Shown one piece after another: positions 34,487-42,943 of a stretch of DNA of 64,000 bases. Each line of letters opens with the position of its first letter. The first letter of the stretch is position 1. Source of the DNA: Stenotrophomonas lacuserhaii (lineage in GTDB: Bacteria > Pseudomonadota > Gammaproteobacteria > Xanthomonadales > Xanthomonadaceae); NCBI RefSeq assembly GCF_014836545.1, contig NZ_JACSQS010000017.1, positions 30,482 to 94,481 of the forward strand, given 5' to 3'. The notes below the pieces were generated by a model, which was not told the origin of the DNA, made no database searches, and saw only the letters and a program-made list of their open reading frames with translations. Position numbers and translations under genes: made by a program.

Positions 34487-34534
34487 CCAGAAGCAGACGG
34501 CGAGCGGCCGGAACTACCTGGCCGTGCCGCAGGC

Positions 34535-34981
34535 TCAGGGCAGCGGCGGCAGCAGCCCGGCGCCCAGCCGGTTCCACGCATTGATCACGGCCACCGCCAT
34601 GCTCAGGTCACTGATGCCCTTGTCATCGAAGTGCGGCCGCAGCGCATCGAAGGCAGCATCGGACGGCGCACCGTCCGGCAGCCGCGTCAACGCTTCGGCC
34701 CAGCCCAGCGCGGCCCGCTCGCGGGCATCGAAGAAGCGGCTCTCGCGCCAGGCCGCCACGGTATCCAGCTTGCGCGGCTCGATGCCGGCCTTTCGCAGTG
34801 CGGTCGAATGCATGTCCAGGCAGTAGGCGCAGCCGTTGATCTGCGAAACGCGCAGATAGACCAGTTCCTGCAGTTCGTGATCCAGCGAGCTGGCATGAAC
34901 GGTCGTGCTCACTGCCAACAGCCCCTTGAAGGCATCAGCGGCGAGTCGGGTGTAGGCAACGCGGGGGGCAGCGGTATTCAT
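34535..34981 (-). CDS. Carboxymuconolactone decarboxylase / AhpD-like protein (ECF41 partner)
   Basis: 148-residue all-helical protein of the AhpD-like carboxymuconolactone decarboxylase family. The redox motif is SQINGCAYCLDMHSTALRKAG (CxxC with nearby His). These proteins can reduce peroxiredoxins or act as small oxidoreductases. It lies directly downstream of the ECF41 sigma-factor gene, and CMD-domain proteins are one of the three COE groups known to be paired with ECF41 factors. Its own promoter at 35028-35054 carries the ECF41 elements. TGGAG precedes the ATG. Confidence 0.93.
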   Translation of the reverse strand: MNTAAPRVAYTRLAADAFKGLLAVSTTVHASSLDHELQELVYLRVSQINGCAYCLDMHSTALRKAGIEPRKLDTVAAWRESRFFDARERAALGWAEALTRLPDGAPSDAAFDALRPHFDDKGISDLSMAVAVINAWNRLGAGLLPPLP

Positions 34982-35017
34982 CGTCAGGCTCCAGTGGCGG
35001 CCCGGATGGGCGGCCTT

Positions 35018-35917
35018 TCACCATAAGGACGCGCCAGCGACCGGGCCTGTGACAGCCGCCCCGAGCTTTTCCGGATTGAGCACGCTGTACACCGCAACGA
35101 TGCGCTGGTGTTCCACCACGATCGTGGTCACCGACTGCAGTCGCGGGCCATCGAAACGCAGGATCGCCGGCTCTCCGTTGACCGTGCCGAGGCGTGCGGC
35201 CAACGCGCCGCCGCGACGGGCGATCGCCCAGTAAAGCCGGCCGATCCGCTCGGCGCCGAGCAGCGGACGGATGCCGGCGGTAACCACCCCGCCGCCATCG
35301 GAAACGTGGCGGGCGTTGGCGTGCAGCAGTGCCTGGATCGCCTCGCTGTCACCGCGCTGGGAGGCGTCCATGAAGCGGGCGAGCAGCTGCCGGTGCTGTC
35401 CTGCGTCGGCTGCGAAGCGCGGACGGCCCTCGCGCAGGCGTTTGCGCGCCCGATGCACCATCTGCCGGCAGTTGGCCTCGCTGTGGCCCAACAGTGCGGC
35501 CACCTGCGTGTAGTCGTGGTCGAAGACCTCCTTCAGCAGGAAGGCGGCGCGCTCGTCCGGTGCCAGCTGTTCCAGCAGCGCAAGGAAGGCCAGCGACACA
35601 TCCTCGGCCAGGGCATGTACCTGCGCCGGGTCGGGCGCTGCAGGCAGCTCCAGGGCGATGTCCAGGGGCTCGGGCAGCCAGGGGCCGATGTAGTCGGTAC
35701 GCTGGCGCTTGAGCGCACGCAGGCGATCCAGTCCCAGCCGGGTGGTGGCGGTCACCAGCCATGCCAGTGGATCGGCGATCTCTGCATGCGCAGCACCGGC
35801 CCAGCGCAGCCAGGCCTCCTGCACGATGTCTTCGGCATCGGCACGGCTGCCCAGCAGCCGATAGGCCAGTGCCAGCAGGCGAGGGCGATGTGAATGGAAA
35901 GCCGATTCTGCGTTCAT
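35018..35917 (-). CDS. ECF41-family RNA polymerase sigma factor (SigJ-like)
   Basis: 299-residue sigma factor without a transmembrane anti-sigma partner nearby. Region 2 (about 10-75: LALAYRLLGSRADAEDIVQEAWLRW) and region 4 (about 130-180: LAPDERAAFLLKEVFDHDYTQVAALLGHSEANCRQMVHRARKRL) are joined to a SnoaL-like C-terminal extension. The extension and linker carry the ECF41 hallmarks WLPEP, DGGG and a NPEKL near the C-terminus. In known members this extension regulates the sigma factor in cis. A matching promoter sits 8-35 bases before the ATG, suggesting autoregulation. It controls at least the adjacent CMD-domain gene. Confidence 0.93.
   Translation of the reverse strand: MNAESAFHSHRPRLLALAYRLLGSRADAEDIVQEAWLRWAGAAHAEIADPLAWLVTATTRLGLDRLRALKRQRTDYIGPWLPEPLDIALELPAAPDPAQVHALAEDVSLAFLALLEQLAPDERAAFLLKEVFDHDYTQVAALLGHSEANCRQMVHRARKRLREGRPRFAADAGQHRQLLARFMDASQRGDSEAIQALLHANARHVSDGGGVVTAGIRPLLGAERIGRLYWAIARRGGALAARLGTVNGEPAILRFDGPRLQSVTTIVVEHQRIVAVYSVLNPEKLGAAVTGPVAGASLW
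35028..35054 (-). promoter_or_regulatory. ECF41-type promoter of CMD gene
   Basis: On the minus strand TGTCACA (35048-35054), a 16-base spacer and CGTC (35028-35031). This equals the described ECF41 promoter (TGTCACA / CGTC). The -35 lies inside the last codons of the sigma-factor gene; the leader of the CMD gene would be about 40 bases. Confidence 0.8.
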
Positions 35918-35925
35918 GTGCCCAG

Positions 35926-35952
35926 GACGCCCCACTGCGGGCCGCTGTGACA
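35926..35952 (-). promoter_or_regulatory. ECF41-type autoregulatory promoter of sigma factor
   Basis: TGTCACA (35946-35952) and CGTC (35926-35929) on the minus strand with a 16-base spacer, identical in layout to the promoter at 35028-35054. Transcription would begin only a few bases before the sigma-factor ATG at 35917, so the mRNA may be leaderless or nearly so. Confidence 0.8.
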
Positions 35953-36070
35953 GGTGCCGCCAGTGGAACACGGTTTCGTCTGCAGCGTCGGCGGCCCGGC
36001 GCTACAGCGGCGGGCGCGCGGGGTAAAATGGGCGGATTACCCCCGCCAGCCCCGAGCAAGCGAGCAAGCC

Positions 36071-37588
36071 GTGACATCGATCAAGCAGGAAGACCTCATC
36101 CAGTCCATCGCCGACGCGCTGCAGTACATCTCGTACTACCACCCGGTGGACTACATCAAGAGCCTGGCCGCGGCCTACGAGCGCGAGGAATCCCCGGCGG
36201 CCAAGGAAGCGATGGCGCAGATCCTGATCAATTCGCGGATGTGCGCCGAAGGCCACCGGCCGATCTGCCAGGACACCGGCATCGTCACCGTGTTCCTGGA
36301 AATCGGCATGAACGTGCGCTGGGACGACGCCACGATGGGCGTGGAGGACATGGCCAACGAAGGCGTGCGCCGCGCCTACAACCATCCGGACAACAAGCTG
36401 CGCGCCTCGGTGCTGGCCGATCCGGCCGGCAAGCGCGTGAACACCAGGGACAACACCCCCGGCGTGGTCAACGTCAAGGTGGTGCCGGGTGACCACGTCG
36501 AGGTGATCGTCGCGGCCAAGGGCGGTGGTTCGGAAGCCAAGAGCAAGTTCGCCATGCTCAATCCTTCCGATTCGATCGTCGACTGGGTACTCAAGACGGT
36601 GCCGACGATGGGCGCCGGCTGGTGCCCGCCGGGCATGCTCGGCATCGGTATTGGCGGCACCGCCGAAAAGGCGATGCTGCTGGCCAAGGAATCGCTGATG
36701 GAGCCGATCGACATCAACGAACTGAAGGCCCGCGGCGCGTCCAACCGCGCCGAAGAGCTGCGCCTGGAACTGTTCGACAAGGTAAACGCACTGGGCATCG
36801 GCGCACAGGGCCTGGGCGGCCTGACCACGGTGCTGGACATCAAGGTCAAGGACTTCCCCACCCATGCCGCCAACCTGCCGGTGGCGATGATCCCGAACTG
36901 CGCGGCGACCCGCCATGCGCACTTCACCCTGGATGGCAGCGGCCCGGTGATGCTGGATCCGCCGTCGCTGGAAGACTGGCCGAAGATCACCTATGACGCG
37001 TCCAAGGGGACCCGCGTGGACCTGGACACGATCACCCCGGCCGATGTCGCCAGCTGGAAGCCGGGCCAGACCCTGCTGCTCAACGGCAAGCTGCTGACCG
37101 GCCGCGATGCCGCGCACAAGCGCATCGTGGAAATGCTGGACAAGGGCGAGCCGCTGCCGGTCGACCTGAAGGGACGCTTCATCTACTACGTCGGCCCGGT
37201 CGATCCGGTGCGCGATGAAGTGGTGGGCCCGGCCGGCCCGACCACCGCCACGCGCATGGACAAGTTCACCCGCCAGGTGCTTGAACAGACCGGCCTGCTG
37301 GGCATGGTCGGCAAGGCCGAGCGCGGCCCGGCGGCGATCGAGGCGATCCGTGACAACAAGTCGGCCTACCTGATGGCGGTCGGCGGTTCGGCCTACCTGG
37401 TGTCCAAGGCGATCAAGGCGGCCAAGGTGGTCGGCTTCGCCGACCTGGGCATGGAAGCCATCTACGAGTTCACCGTGCAAGACATGCCGGTGACGGTGGC
37501 GGTCGATTCGACCGGCGAGTCGGTGCACCAGACCGGCCCGCGCGAATGGCAGGCACGGATCGGCAAGATTCCGGTCGTGGTGGCCTGA
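36071..37588 (+). CDS. Fumarate hydratase, class I ([4Fe-4S])
   Basis: 505-residue single-chain class I fumarase of the TCA cycle, interconverting fumarate and malate. The Cys ligands of the [4Fe-4S] cluster are probably in HRPICQDTGI (about 67), IPNCAATRHAHF (about 280) and GWCPPGMLGI (about 183); GKRVNTRDNTPGVV is the typical start of the alpha domain's active site. The C-terminal third is the beta domain (GRFIYYVGPVDPVRDEVVGPAGPTTATRMD). It starts at GTG 36071, which fits the family start. Being oxygen- and iron-sensitive, it complements the cluster-free FumC at 57578. Confidence 0.95.
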   Translation: MTSIKQEDLIQSIADALQYISYYHPVDYIKSLAAAYEREESPAAKEAMAQILINSRMCAEGHRPICQDTGIVTVFLEIGMNVRWDDATMGVEDMANEGVRRAYNHPDNKLRASVLADPAGKRVNTRDNTPGVVNVKVVPGDHVEVIVAAKGGGSEAKSKFAMLNPSDSIVDWVLKTVPTMGAGWCPPGMLGIGIGGTAEKAMLLAKESLMEPIDINELKARGASNRAEELRLELFDKVNALGIGAQGLGGLTTVLDIKVKDFPTHAANLPVAMIPNCAATRHAHFTLDGSGPVMLDPPSLEDWPKITYDASKGTRVDLDTITPADVASWKPGQTLLLNGKLLTGRDAAHKRIVEMLDKGEPLPVDLKGRFIYYVGPVDPVRDEVVGPAGPTTATRMDKFTRQVLEQTGLLGMVGKAERGPAAIEAIRDNKSAYLMAVGGSAYLVSKAIKAAKVVGFADLGMEAIYEFTVQDMPVTVAVDSTGESVHQTGPREWQARIGKIPVVVA

Positions 37589-37614
37589 AGCGGCCTGAAG
37601 CGCCCCGCGCGGTG

Positions 37615-37637
37615 GGTGACGATCCTGCATCGTCACC
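37615..37637. repeat. Hairpin repeat downstream of class I fumarase
   Basis: A perfect 9-bp stem (GGTGACGAT / ATCGTCACC) with a 5-base loop, extended by GCG/CGC pairs outside. It separates the convergent fumarase and arsC genes and could terminate both. It resembles the REP palindromes of the window but is not followed by CTAC. Confidence 0.6.
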
Positions 37638-37646
37638 GCCGCGTGT

Positions 37647-37988
37647 TTACAGGATGTCCAGCACCCGTTCGGGCGGGCGGCACAGGCGCGTGCCCTTTTC
37701 GGTGATCACGATCGGCCGGTTGATCAGCCGCGGGTGCGCGCCCATGGCGGCGACCAGCTGCGCCTCGTCGGCGCCGGCCAGGCCCAGTTCGGCGAACACC
37801 GGCTCGTTGCTGCGGACCAGCTCCGACGCGCGCAGGCCGGCATCGGCAAGCACCTTGCGCAAGGTCGCCACGTCCGGCGGATCGGCCAGGTAGTCCACGA
37901 TCACCGGGTCCAGCCCGGCATCACGGATCAACTTCAGCGCGTTGCGCGACTTGCTGCAGGCCGTGTTGTGCCACAGCGTCACGGACAT
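37647..37988 (-). CDS. arsC: Arsenate reductase (ArsC/glutaredoxin type)
   Basis: 113-residue thioredoxin-fold protein of the ArsC family. The active-site Cys is in WHNTACSKSRNAL (about residue 12). The later Arg residues expected of ArsC are in LVRSNEPVF (about 61) and INRPIVITEKGTRLCRPPE (about 93-107). It reduces arsenate with glutathione/glutaredoxin, if it is ArsC proper. It starts within a TGATG overlap with pldA, so is translationally coupled to it. There is no arsR or arsB nearby, so detoxification may not be its main job. Confidence 0.88.
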   Translation of the reverse strand: MSVTLWHNTACSKSRNALKLIRDAGLDPVIVDYLADPPDVATLRKVLADAGLRASELVRSNEPVFAELGLAGADEAQLVAAMGAHPRLINRPIVITEKGTRLCRPPERVLDIL

Positions 37989-39142
37989 CAGAACCACTCC
38001 AGCAACGACACGCCCACGCCGATGTAGGTGGCCTTGTGGTTGTAGTCGATCATGCTTTCGCCGTAGCCATCGAACACCTGGACGTGGCCGCGCAGCAGGT
38101 TGCTGATCGGGAAGCCATAGTCCAGCTGCAGCGCGCCGTGCGAGCGGTCGCCGCTGCGCAGCGAATGCCGCCCCATCAACGCGATTTCATGGCCGTTGCG
38201 GTTCCATACCAGGGTGGCATCGCCGCGGCCCATGTAGTCTTCGATGTCCGGGTTGTTGTCATCGCTGCGCGACTCCGGCAGGCGATACCAGGGGCGCAGC
38301 GTCAGCGCCCAGTTCTCGCGGTCCAGGCCGACACTGACGATGACCCGGTTCCAGCTGCGCGAGAACGGATCGGCACGGCCATTGGACTGGTGGTTGATGC
38401 CGATGGCGCTCATGCGGCCACGCCAGCCGCCGATGGAGTAGCCATTGCGGAACACCGCCATGACTTCCGGTTCGTAGTTGGTTTCGCGGAACGGGCGGGA
38501 ATTGTCCGCGTTGTAGGCCTGCCAGCGCGAGCTCTGCGTGTAGCCGGCCCAGATATCCCCGTTGTCGCCGAACAGGTTCTCCACGATCTTGGTCTTGAAG
38601 CTCAGCTGGAACTTCAATTCGTTGCTGTCCAGCAGCTGCGGGGTGGTGACCGTGTTGGCCGGGTTCGGCGATTGCGGGGTGAGGTTCTTGTTGCTGGTCC
38701 AGAACGCGGGCAGCAGGTACACCGGCTTGTAGGCGCGCAGCTGGAACGGCCCCAGCTTGGAGTCTTCGGCCAGTTCCCAGCGGCTGTCCAGCAGCGAACC
38801 GCGGCCGGCGTTGGCCAGCGCCTCATCGTGCGGGGCCGGGCGGAACAGGTCGCCCACGCGCGAGCGCAGCTTCTCCTCGCCTTCGCTGACGCGGACTTCG
38901 CGCCGTTCTTCCTTGCGCGCCATCGCAGCGGCTTCGGCAGCGGCGTCGGCCTGCGCGGTGGTGGCCTGGGTGGGACCGAACAGCTGGTCATAGCAGGCAA
39001 GCCGCGCCGCGTCGGTGGTGATGGCGGCACAGGCACTGGGTGAAGTCGCAGGCGAAGCGGTGAATTCCTGCGCGGCCAGCGGGGCACTGGACAGGGCCAG
39101 CACCAACGGGGCCAGACGGGGAAGCGGGGAGGTGAGGGTCAT
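37988..39142 (-). CDS. pldA: Outer membrane phospholipase A
   Basis: 384-residue outer-membrane beta-barrel enzyme that removes phospholipids misplaced in the outer leaflet. The catalytic block INHQSNGRADPFSRSWNR carries the His, Ser and Asn of the E. coli OMPLA triad (H142, S144, N156). Signal peptide about 1-24. An extra Ala/Glu-rich segment (about 25-95) precedes the barrel, longer than in E. coli. The C-terminus ends in Phe (LLEWF). The downstream arsC gene overlaps by one base. Confidence 0.94.
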   Translation of the reverse strand: MTLTSPLPRLAPLVLALSSAPLAAQEFTASPATSPSACAAITTDAARLACYDQLFGPTQATTAQADAAAEAAAMARKEERREVRVSEGEEKLRSRVGDLFRPAPHDEALANAGRGSLLDSRWELAEDSKLGPFQLRAYKPVYLLPAFWTSNKNLTPQSPNPANTVTTPQLLDSNELKFQLSFKTKIVENLFGDNGDIWAGYTQSSRWQAYNADNSRPFRETNYEPEVMAVFRNGYSIGGWRGRMSAIGINHQSNGRADPFSRSWNRVIVSVGLDRENWALTLRPWYRLPESRSDDNNPDIEDYMGRGDATLVWNRNGHEIALMGRHSLRSGDRSHGALQLDYGFPISNLLRGHVQVFDGYGESMIDYNHKATYIGVGVSLLEWF

Positions 39143-39266
39143 TGCTGCGGGCCCTTGAACGAGGCTGAATAGGAGTAAGTGGAGCAGTGTGGCGTGCGCT
39201 GGCGTGACCCGCCAGTGCGCGGTTATGACAGCGGCGTGCGTGAGGCAGCGTGAAAGTGCAGTGAGT

Positions 39267-39752
39267 TCAGAGCAGCCAGGCGAACGCGAACAGCCCCAGC
39301 ATCGCCACCAGCAGGGCGACCTTCAAGGCCATGCCCAGCAGGATGCCGAGCCAGGTCGCCAAGCCCACCCTGGTGGAACGGCCGAGTTCGCGGCTGTGCC
39401 AGTACTCGCCGGCCAGCGCGCCCAGCAACGGGCCGAGGAACAGCCCGACCGGCATGAAGAACAGCCCGGCGATGCTGCCGATGAAGGTGCCCCACAGGGC
39501 CTTGCGGCTGGCCCCCACGCGTTGCGCGCCCACCACTGTGGCCAGGATGTCCACCACGAAGGACAGCACGGTCAACACAGCCAGTACCGTGAGCACGGGC
39601 CAGCCGACGTGGACGAAGCCGTCAGCCCAGGCCGCCAGCAGCAGGCCGAGGAACACCAGCGGAATGCCCGGCAGCGCCGGAAGCACGATCCCGGCGATGC
39701 CCAGCGCGATGCACAGCGCGGCGATCAGGTACAAGATGAATGAGAGGTCCAT
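39267..39752 (-). CDS. DUF456 membrane protein
   Basis: 161-residue inner-membrane protein with about five hydrophobic helices and Gly/Ala-rich packing motifs (LGIAGIVLPALPGIPLVFLGLLLAAW at the N-terminus, then GLFFMPVGLFLGPLLGALAGEY). This arrangement is typical of the DUF456 family. Function unknown. It is divergent from the cold-shock gene with about 233 bases between them. Confidence 0.9.
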   Translation of the reverse strand: MDLSFILYLIAALCIALGIAGIVLPALPGIPLVFLGLLLAAWADGFVHVGWPVLTVLAVLTVLSFVVDILATVVGAQRVGASRKALWGTFIGSIAGLFFMPVGLFLGPLLGALAGEYWHSRELGRSTRVGLATWLGILLGMALKVALLVAMLGLFAFAWLL

Positions 39753-39985
39753 GCTATGCCGTATGGAGTACGAAAAGGGGTTGACACATCGATCAATCTA
39801 CCCGTTGCAATTTGATTTATGTCGGGTTAACGTGACCGCGCTGAGCTTGGCAAGGTCACCGTGGATCGTGGCCTGATGATGGTAGATCCCAGCGATCCGC
39901 TACATCGTTGTACCTCGCTTCCTCCTTGCTCGTCAGCCGCCTGTCAGGGCGTAACCAATTACAAGACAGTAAGGGAGTAGCAAAG

Positions 39986-40189
39986 ATGGCTGAGAAGGGC
40001 ACCGTCAAGTGGTTCAACGATGCGAAAGGCTTTGGTTTCATCAGCCGTGAGAGTGGCGAGGATGTGTTCGTGCATTTCCGCGCCATCGAATCGCAGGGCT
40101 TCAAGTCGCTGAAGGAAGGCCAGGCCGTCGAGTTCGAGGTGGTCACCGGGCAGAAGGGTCTGCAGGCCGACAAGGTCAAGCCGCTCTGA
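39986..40189 (+). CDS. Cold-shock domain protein (CspA family)
   Basis: 67-residue single-stranded nucleic-acid chaperone. RNP1 is KGFGFISR and RNP2 is VFVHF, within the standard five-strand fold ([15 protein letters not shown]). AAGGGAG precedes the ATG. The 233 bases before it have a consensus TTGACA at 39781 and a later TTGCAA / TAACGT pair (39805 / 39828), so a leader of 150 bases or more is possible, as in cold-inducible csp mRNAs. Which promoter is used is not clear. A terminator follows at 40215. Confidence 0.95.
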   Translation: MAEKGTVKWFNDAKGFGFISRESGEDVFVHFRAIESQGFKSLKEGQAVEFEVVTGQKGLQADKVKPL

Positions 40190-40214
40190 TTGAACGCGCC
40201 GCGTCTGCTTCAAC

Positions 40215-40242
40215 AGAAGGGCCCGCGCGAGCGGGCCCTTCT
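40215..40242 (+). terminator. Csp gene terminator
   Basis: 12-bp perfect stem (AGAAGGGCCCGC / GCGGGCCCTTCT) with loop GCGA, followed by a short T-run (GGTTTGC), 25 bases after the csp stop. Confidence 0.8.
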
Positions 40243-40271
40243 GGTTTGCATCGCGGTAGGCGCGCGGACGG

Positions 40272-40763
40272 TCAGCGCAGTACCACGCGACCGTTCACCA
40301 CGCGCACATAGGTGTTCTCGCGGATGCCACCCAGATCGCGCTGGTTCACCACGATGGTGCGGCCATCGTCCATGCGCACCGAGATGTCGTAGGTATCGCT
40401 GGTGACGTTCTTCTGGATCTGGTTGCCGGCCAGTGCGCCGCCCACCGCGCCTGCCGCGGCCGCGATGTTCTTGTTGCCCCGGCTGCCGCCGGTGTGGTCG
40501 GAGATTTCATGGCCGGCCACCGCGCCGACGATGCCGCCCAGCACCGCGCCGGTTGCCGAAGGCGCCGCGCGGCCGGAGGCCACGGTATTGATGCGGGTGA
40601 CGATGCCGCAGTCCGCGCAACGGTTGGTGTTGTAGTTGCCACCGTTGTTGCTGTAACCGCTGTTGTTGTTGCCGTAACCGCCGCCGCCGTAACCGGGGGA
40701 GGTGGCACAACCGGCCAGGGCGAGGGTGGCGATTGCACTTGCGGCAATGAGCTGGATCTTCAT
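40272..40763 (-). CDS. Glycine-zipper 2TM-domain lipoprotein (17-kDa surface antigen-like)
   Basis: 163-residue outer-membrane-type lipoprotein with lipobox LALAGC (Cys about 19). A Gly/Tyr/Asn-rich linker (GYGGGGYGNNNSGYSNN) is followed by the Gly-zipper region (SATGAVLGGIVGAVAGHEISD ... AAAGAVGGALAGNQIQ) and a C-terminal beta-rich domain (YDISVRMDDGRTIVVNQRDL). The family includes SlyB/17-kDa antigen envelope proteins. AGGAGA lies 7 bases before the ATG. A larger relative is encoded at 42944. Probably structural in the envelope. Confidence 0.88.
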   Translation of the reverse strand: MKIQLIAASAIATLALAGCATSPGYGGGGYGNNNSGYSNNGGNYNTNRCADCGIVTRINTVASGRAAPSATGAVLGGIVGAVAGHEISDHTGGSRGNKNIAAAAGAVGGALAGNQIQKNVTSDTYDISVRMDDGRTIVVNQRDLGGIRENTYVRVVNGRVVLR

Positions 40764-40946
40764 GGGTGGTTCTCCTGGCCAGAAAGAGTGGTATGCGTCT
40801 GGTGCGCGTGGAGGGATCGTCCTTCTTTGAACGTGAACGGCGCGCCAACCCTCCCCGGTTTTCATGGCTGGCGGATGAACCGCGCCCTGCGGGCGGGCGG
40901 CACGGCCCCTGCGCGGGAAAGGCCCAAGAGCCGTTAAAATGGCGCG

Positions 40947-41759
40947 ATGAACGATCAGATCAAAGAACGCTTCGCCGGCGTGGAACGGCTGTATGGGCGC
41001 GGATCGCTGGAAACCCTGCAAGCGCGCCGGGTCGCCGTGGTCGGCATGGGCGGGGTCGGTTCGTGGGTGGTGGAGGCGCTGGCCCGGTCTGCCGTCGGAC
41101 ACCTGACCTTGATCGATGCCGACGACATCTGCGTGTCCAACACCAACCGCCAGTTGCCGGCCCTGGAAGGCAACTACGGGCGCAACAAGTCAGTGGCGAT
41201 GGCCGAGCGTTGCCGCGCCATCAATCCGGGCATCGACGTGGAAGCGGTCGAAGCGTTCCTGACCCCGGCCAACATGGTCGAGCTGCTGGATCGCGGTTTC
41301 GACCTGGTCATCGACGCCTGTGACAGTTTCCGGGTCAAGGTGGAAACCATCGCCTGGTGTCGCCGGCGCAAGCTGCCGCTGCTCACCGTCGGCGCCGCCG
41401 GTGGCCGCACCGATCCCACCCTGGTACGGGTGCGTGATGTATCGCGTACCGAACACGATGCGATGCTGGCACTGATCCGCAAGAAGCTGCGCAGCGAGTT
41501 CAACTTCCCCAAGAATGCCAAGCGTTACTTCGGCGTGCCTGCGATCTATTCGCTGGAAAACGTGCGCTATCCGCAGGCCGACGGCAGCGTCTGCGGCATA
41601 CGCCCGGAGCTGGGCCCGGATGCCGCGCTGAAGCTGGACTGCGGCGCCGGCCTCGGTGCGGCGACCCACATCACCGGCGCGTTCGCTTTCGCTGCGGTGG
41701 CCAAGGCACTGGAGATGCTGCTTGCGCCGAAGAAACCGCCGGCAGCAACGGCCGCCTGA
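40947..41759 (+). CDS. tcdA: tRNA threonylcarbamoyladenosine dehydratase
   Basis: 270-residue E1-like ATPase that cyclises t6A37 of tRNAs to ct6A. The ATP-binding VVGMGGVGSWVVEALARSAVG (about 31-51), DADDICVSNTNRQ and later CGAGLGAATHITGAFAFAA match TcdA (CsdL). RxxxN-type NTNRQ and the absence of a catalytic Cys domain fit TcdA rather than ubiquitin-type MoeB. Convergent with tatD after 34 bases. Confidence 0.95.
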   Translation: MNDQIKERFAGVERLYGRGSLETLQARRVAVVGMGGVGSWVVEALARSAVGHLTLIDADDICVSNTNRQLPALEGNYGRNKSVAMAERCRAINPGIDVEAVEAFLTPANMVELLDRGFDLVIDACDSFRVKVETIAWCRRRKLPLLTVGAAGGRTDPTLVRVRDVSRTEHDAMLALIRKKLRSEFNFPKNAKRYFGVPAIYSLENVRYPQADGSVCGIRPELGPDAALKLDCGAGLGAATHITGAFAFAAVAKALEMLLAPKKPPAATAA

Positions 41760-41793
41760 CCGCCCGTGGGCCCGGTCTGCTGGCGACGGGGGG

Positions 41794-42567
41794 TCAAGCC
41801 GCCGTGGCAGGCAGGCCGAACAGCCGCTGCGCGTTGACGGTGGTCGCCTCGGCAAGCGCCTGCAGGCTGATGCCACGTCGTCCGGCGATGTGCGTGGCGA
41901 TCTCATGCAGCCGCGCCGGTTCGTTGCGCTGGCCACGGATGCCCGCATCCGGCTGGTCGGGGGCATCGGTTTCCAGCAGCAGTTGTTCCAGCGGCATGGC
42001 CTGCACCAGGCGATGCAGTCGCTGCGCGCGGTCGTAGGTGACCGGCCCGCCCAGTCCCAGCAGGAAGCCCGCCTTGTGCAGCTGTGCGGCCTGTTCGGGG
42101 CTGCCTGAGAAACTGTGGACCACCCCGCGCAGTCCGCCCACCCGGCGCACTGCAGCGATCACTGCATCCACCGCACGCCGGGCATGCACGATCACCGGCA
42201 GGTCGAACTCCCGTGCCAGCTCCAGCTGCGCCACGAAATAGTGCTGCTGCAGGTCGCGGTCGAGGTCCTGGAGGAAGAAGTCCAGGCCACATTCGCCGAT
42301 CGCGCAGGGACGCTCGCGTTCGATCCACTCCCGTAATCGGTCCACGTGTCCGCGTGCGTGCTCGGCCAGGAACACCGGGTGCAGCCCGTAAGCGGGATAC
42401 AGCCCCGGAGCCTGCAGGCATACCTGCCGCAGTTTCGGCCAGCTCGCGGCAGTGACGGCCGGTACCACCTGCGCCAGCACGCCGGCAGCGCGCGCGCGCG
42501 CGATCACCTGCACCCGGTCCGGGTCGAACTCACCTGCATCCAGGTGGCAATGGCTGTCCACCAGCAC
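41794..42567 (-). CDS. tatD: TatD-family metal-dependent DNase
   Basis: 257-residue TIM-barrel hydrolase of the TatD family. The metal-binding set is VDSHCHLD (start), GLHP, IGECGLDFF (Glu), PVIVHAR (His), VHSFSG (His) and ETDAPD (Asp). It acts as 3'-5' exonuclease on DNA/RNA in known members. The GTG at 42567 is the likely start, since GGAG lies about 11 bases upstream and VDSHCHLD should be at the extreme N-terminus. It overlaps or abuts the DUF6116 gene. YcfH/YjjV-type paralogues are possible; the symbol is approximate. Confidence 0.92.
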   Translation of the reverse strand: MLVDSHCHLDAGEFDPDRVQVIARARAAGVLAQVVPAVTAASWPKLRQVCLQAPGLYPAYGLHPVFLAEHARGHVDRLREWIERERPCAIGECGLDFFLQDLDRDLQQHYFVAQLELAREFDLPVIVHARRAVDAVIAAVRRVGGLRGVVHSFSGSPEQAAQLHKAGFLLGLGGPVTYDRAQRLHRLVQAMPLEQLLLETDAPDQPDAGIRGQRNEPARLHEIATHIAGRRGISLQALAEATTVNAQRLFGLPATAA

Positions 42568-42569
42568 GG

Positions 42570-42782
42570 TCAGCGCAGCTCCAGCGGGGGCTTGGCCGGT
42601 TGCCGGGTCTTCCAGCTGGCCAGCAGCAGCGTCCCCATGCCGAGCAGCAACTCGTCGACGAACGGGATCGGGTCCGGGACCACCAGGGTGATCGCGAACA
42701 GGCCGGCGGTGAGTTTGAACAGGGTGGGGAAGCGCAGTCGGCGCGCCCAGTTGAGCAGGGGCAGCAGCATGGGATTGGCCAT
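42570..42782 (-). CDS. Small membrane protein, DUF6116 family
   Basis: 70-residue protein with one or two hydrophobic segments (PTLFKLTAGLFAITLVVPDPIPFVDELLLGMGTLLLASW). The PDPIPFVDELLLG core resembles a small xanthomonad-conserved family. The ATG at 42782 has GGAA before it. Directly upstream of tatD (3 bases), probably in one transcript. Function unknown. Confidence 0.75.
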   Translation of the reverse strand: MANPMLLPLLNWARRLRFPTLFKLTAGLFAITLVVPDPIPFVDELLLGMGTLLLASWKTRQPAKPPLELR

Positions 42783-42943
42783 CGTCGGGTTCCGTGCGGA
42801 CAAGTGCAGACGCTACCATGGGCCTTGGCCGGCAGTTTCCTGAATGGGAGGCCGGACATAAAGGTTCTGTCGATATTCCGTTCAGGCAGCGCGTGCTGCA
42901 ATCCACATCGTGAACGTTGCGGGTGGTCCGCAAGGAGCAGGTC

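Noticed and set aside
37647..37988. Arsenic resistance operon
   Set aside because: No arsR, arsB or arsH nearby. arsC is coupled with pldA instead, so it is a lone ArsC-family gene.
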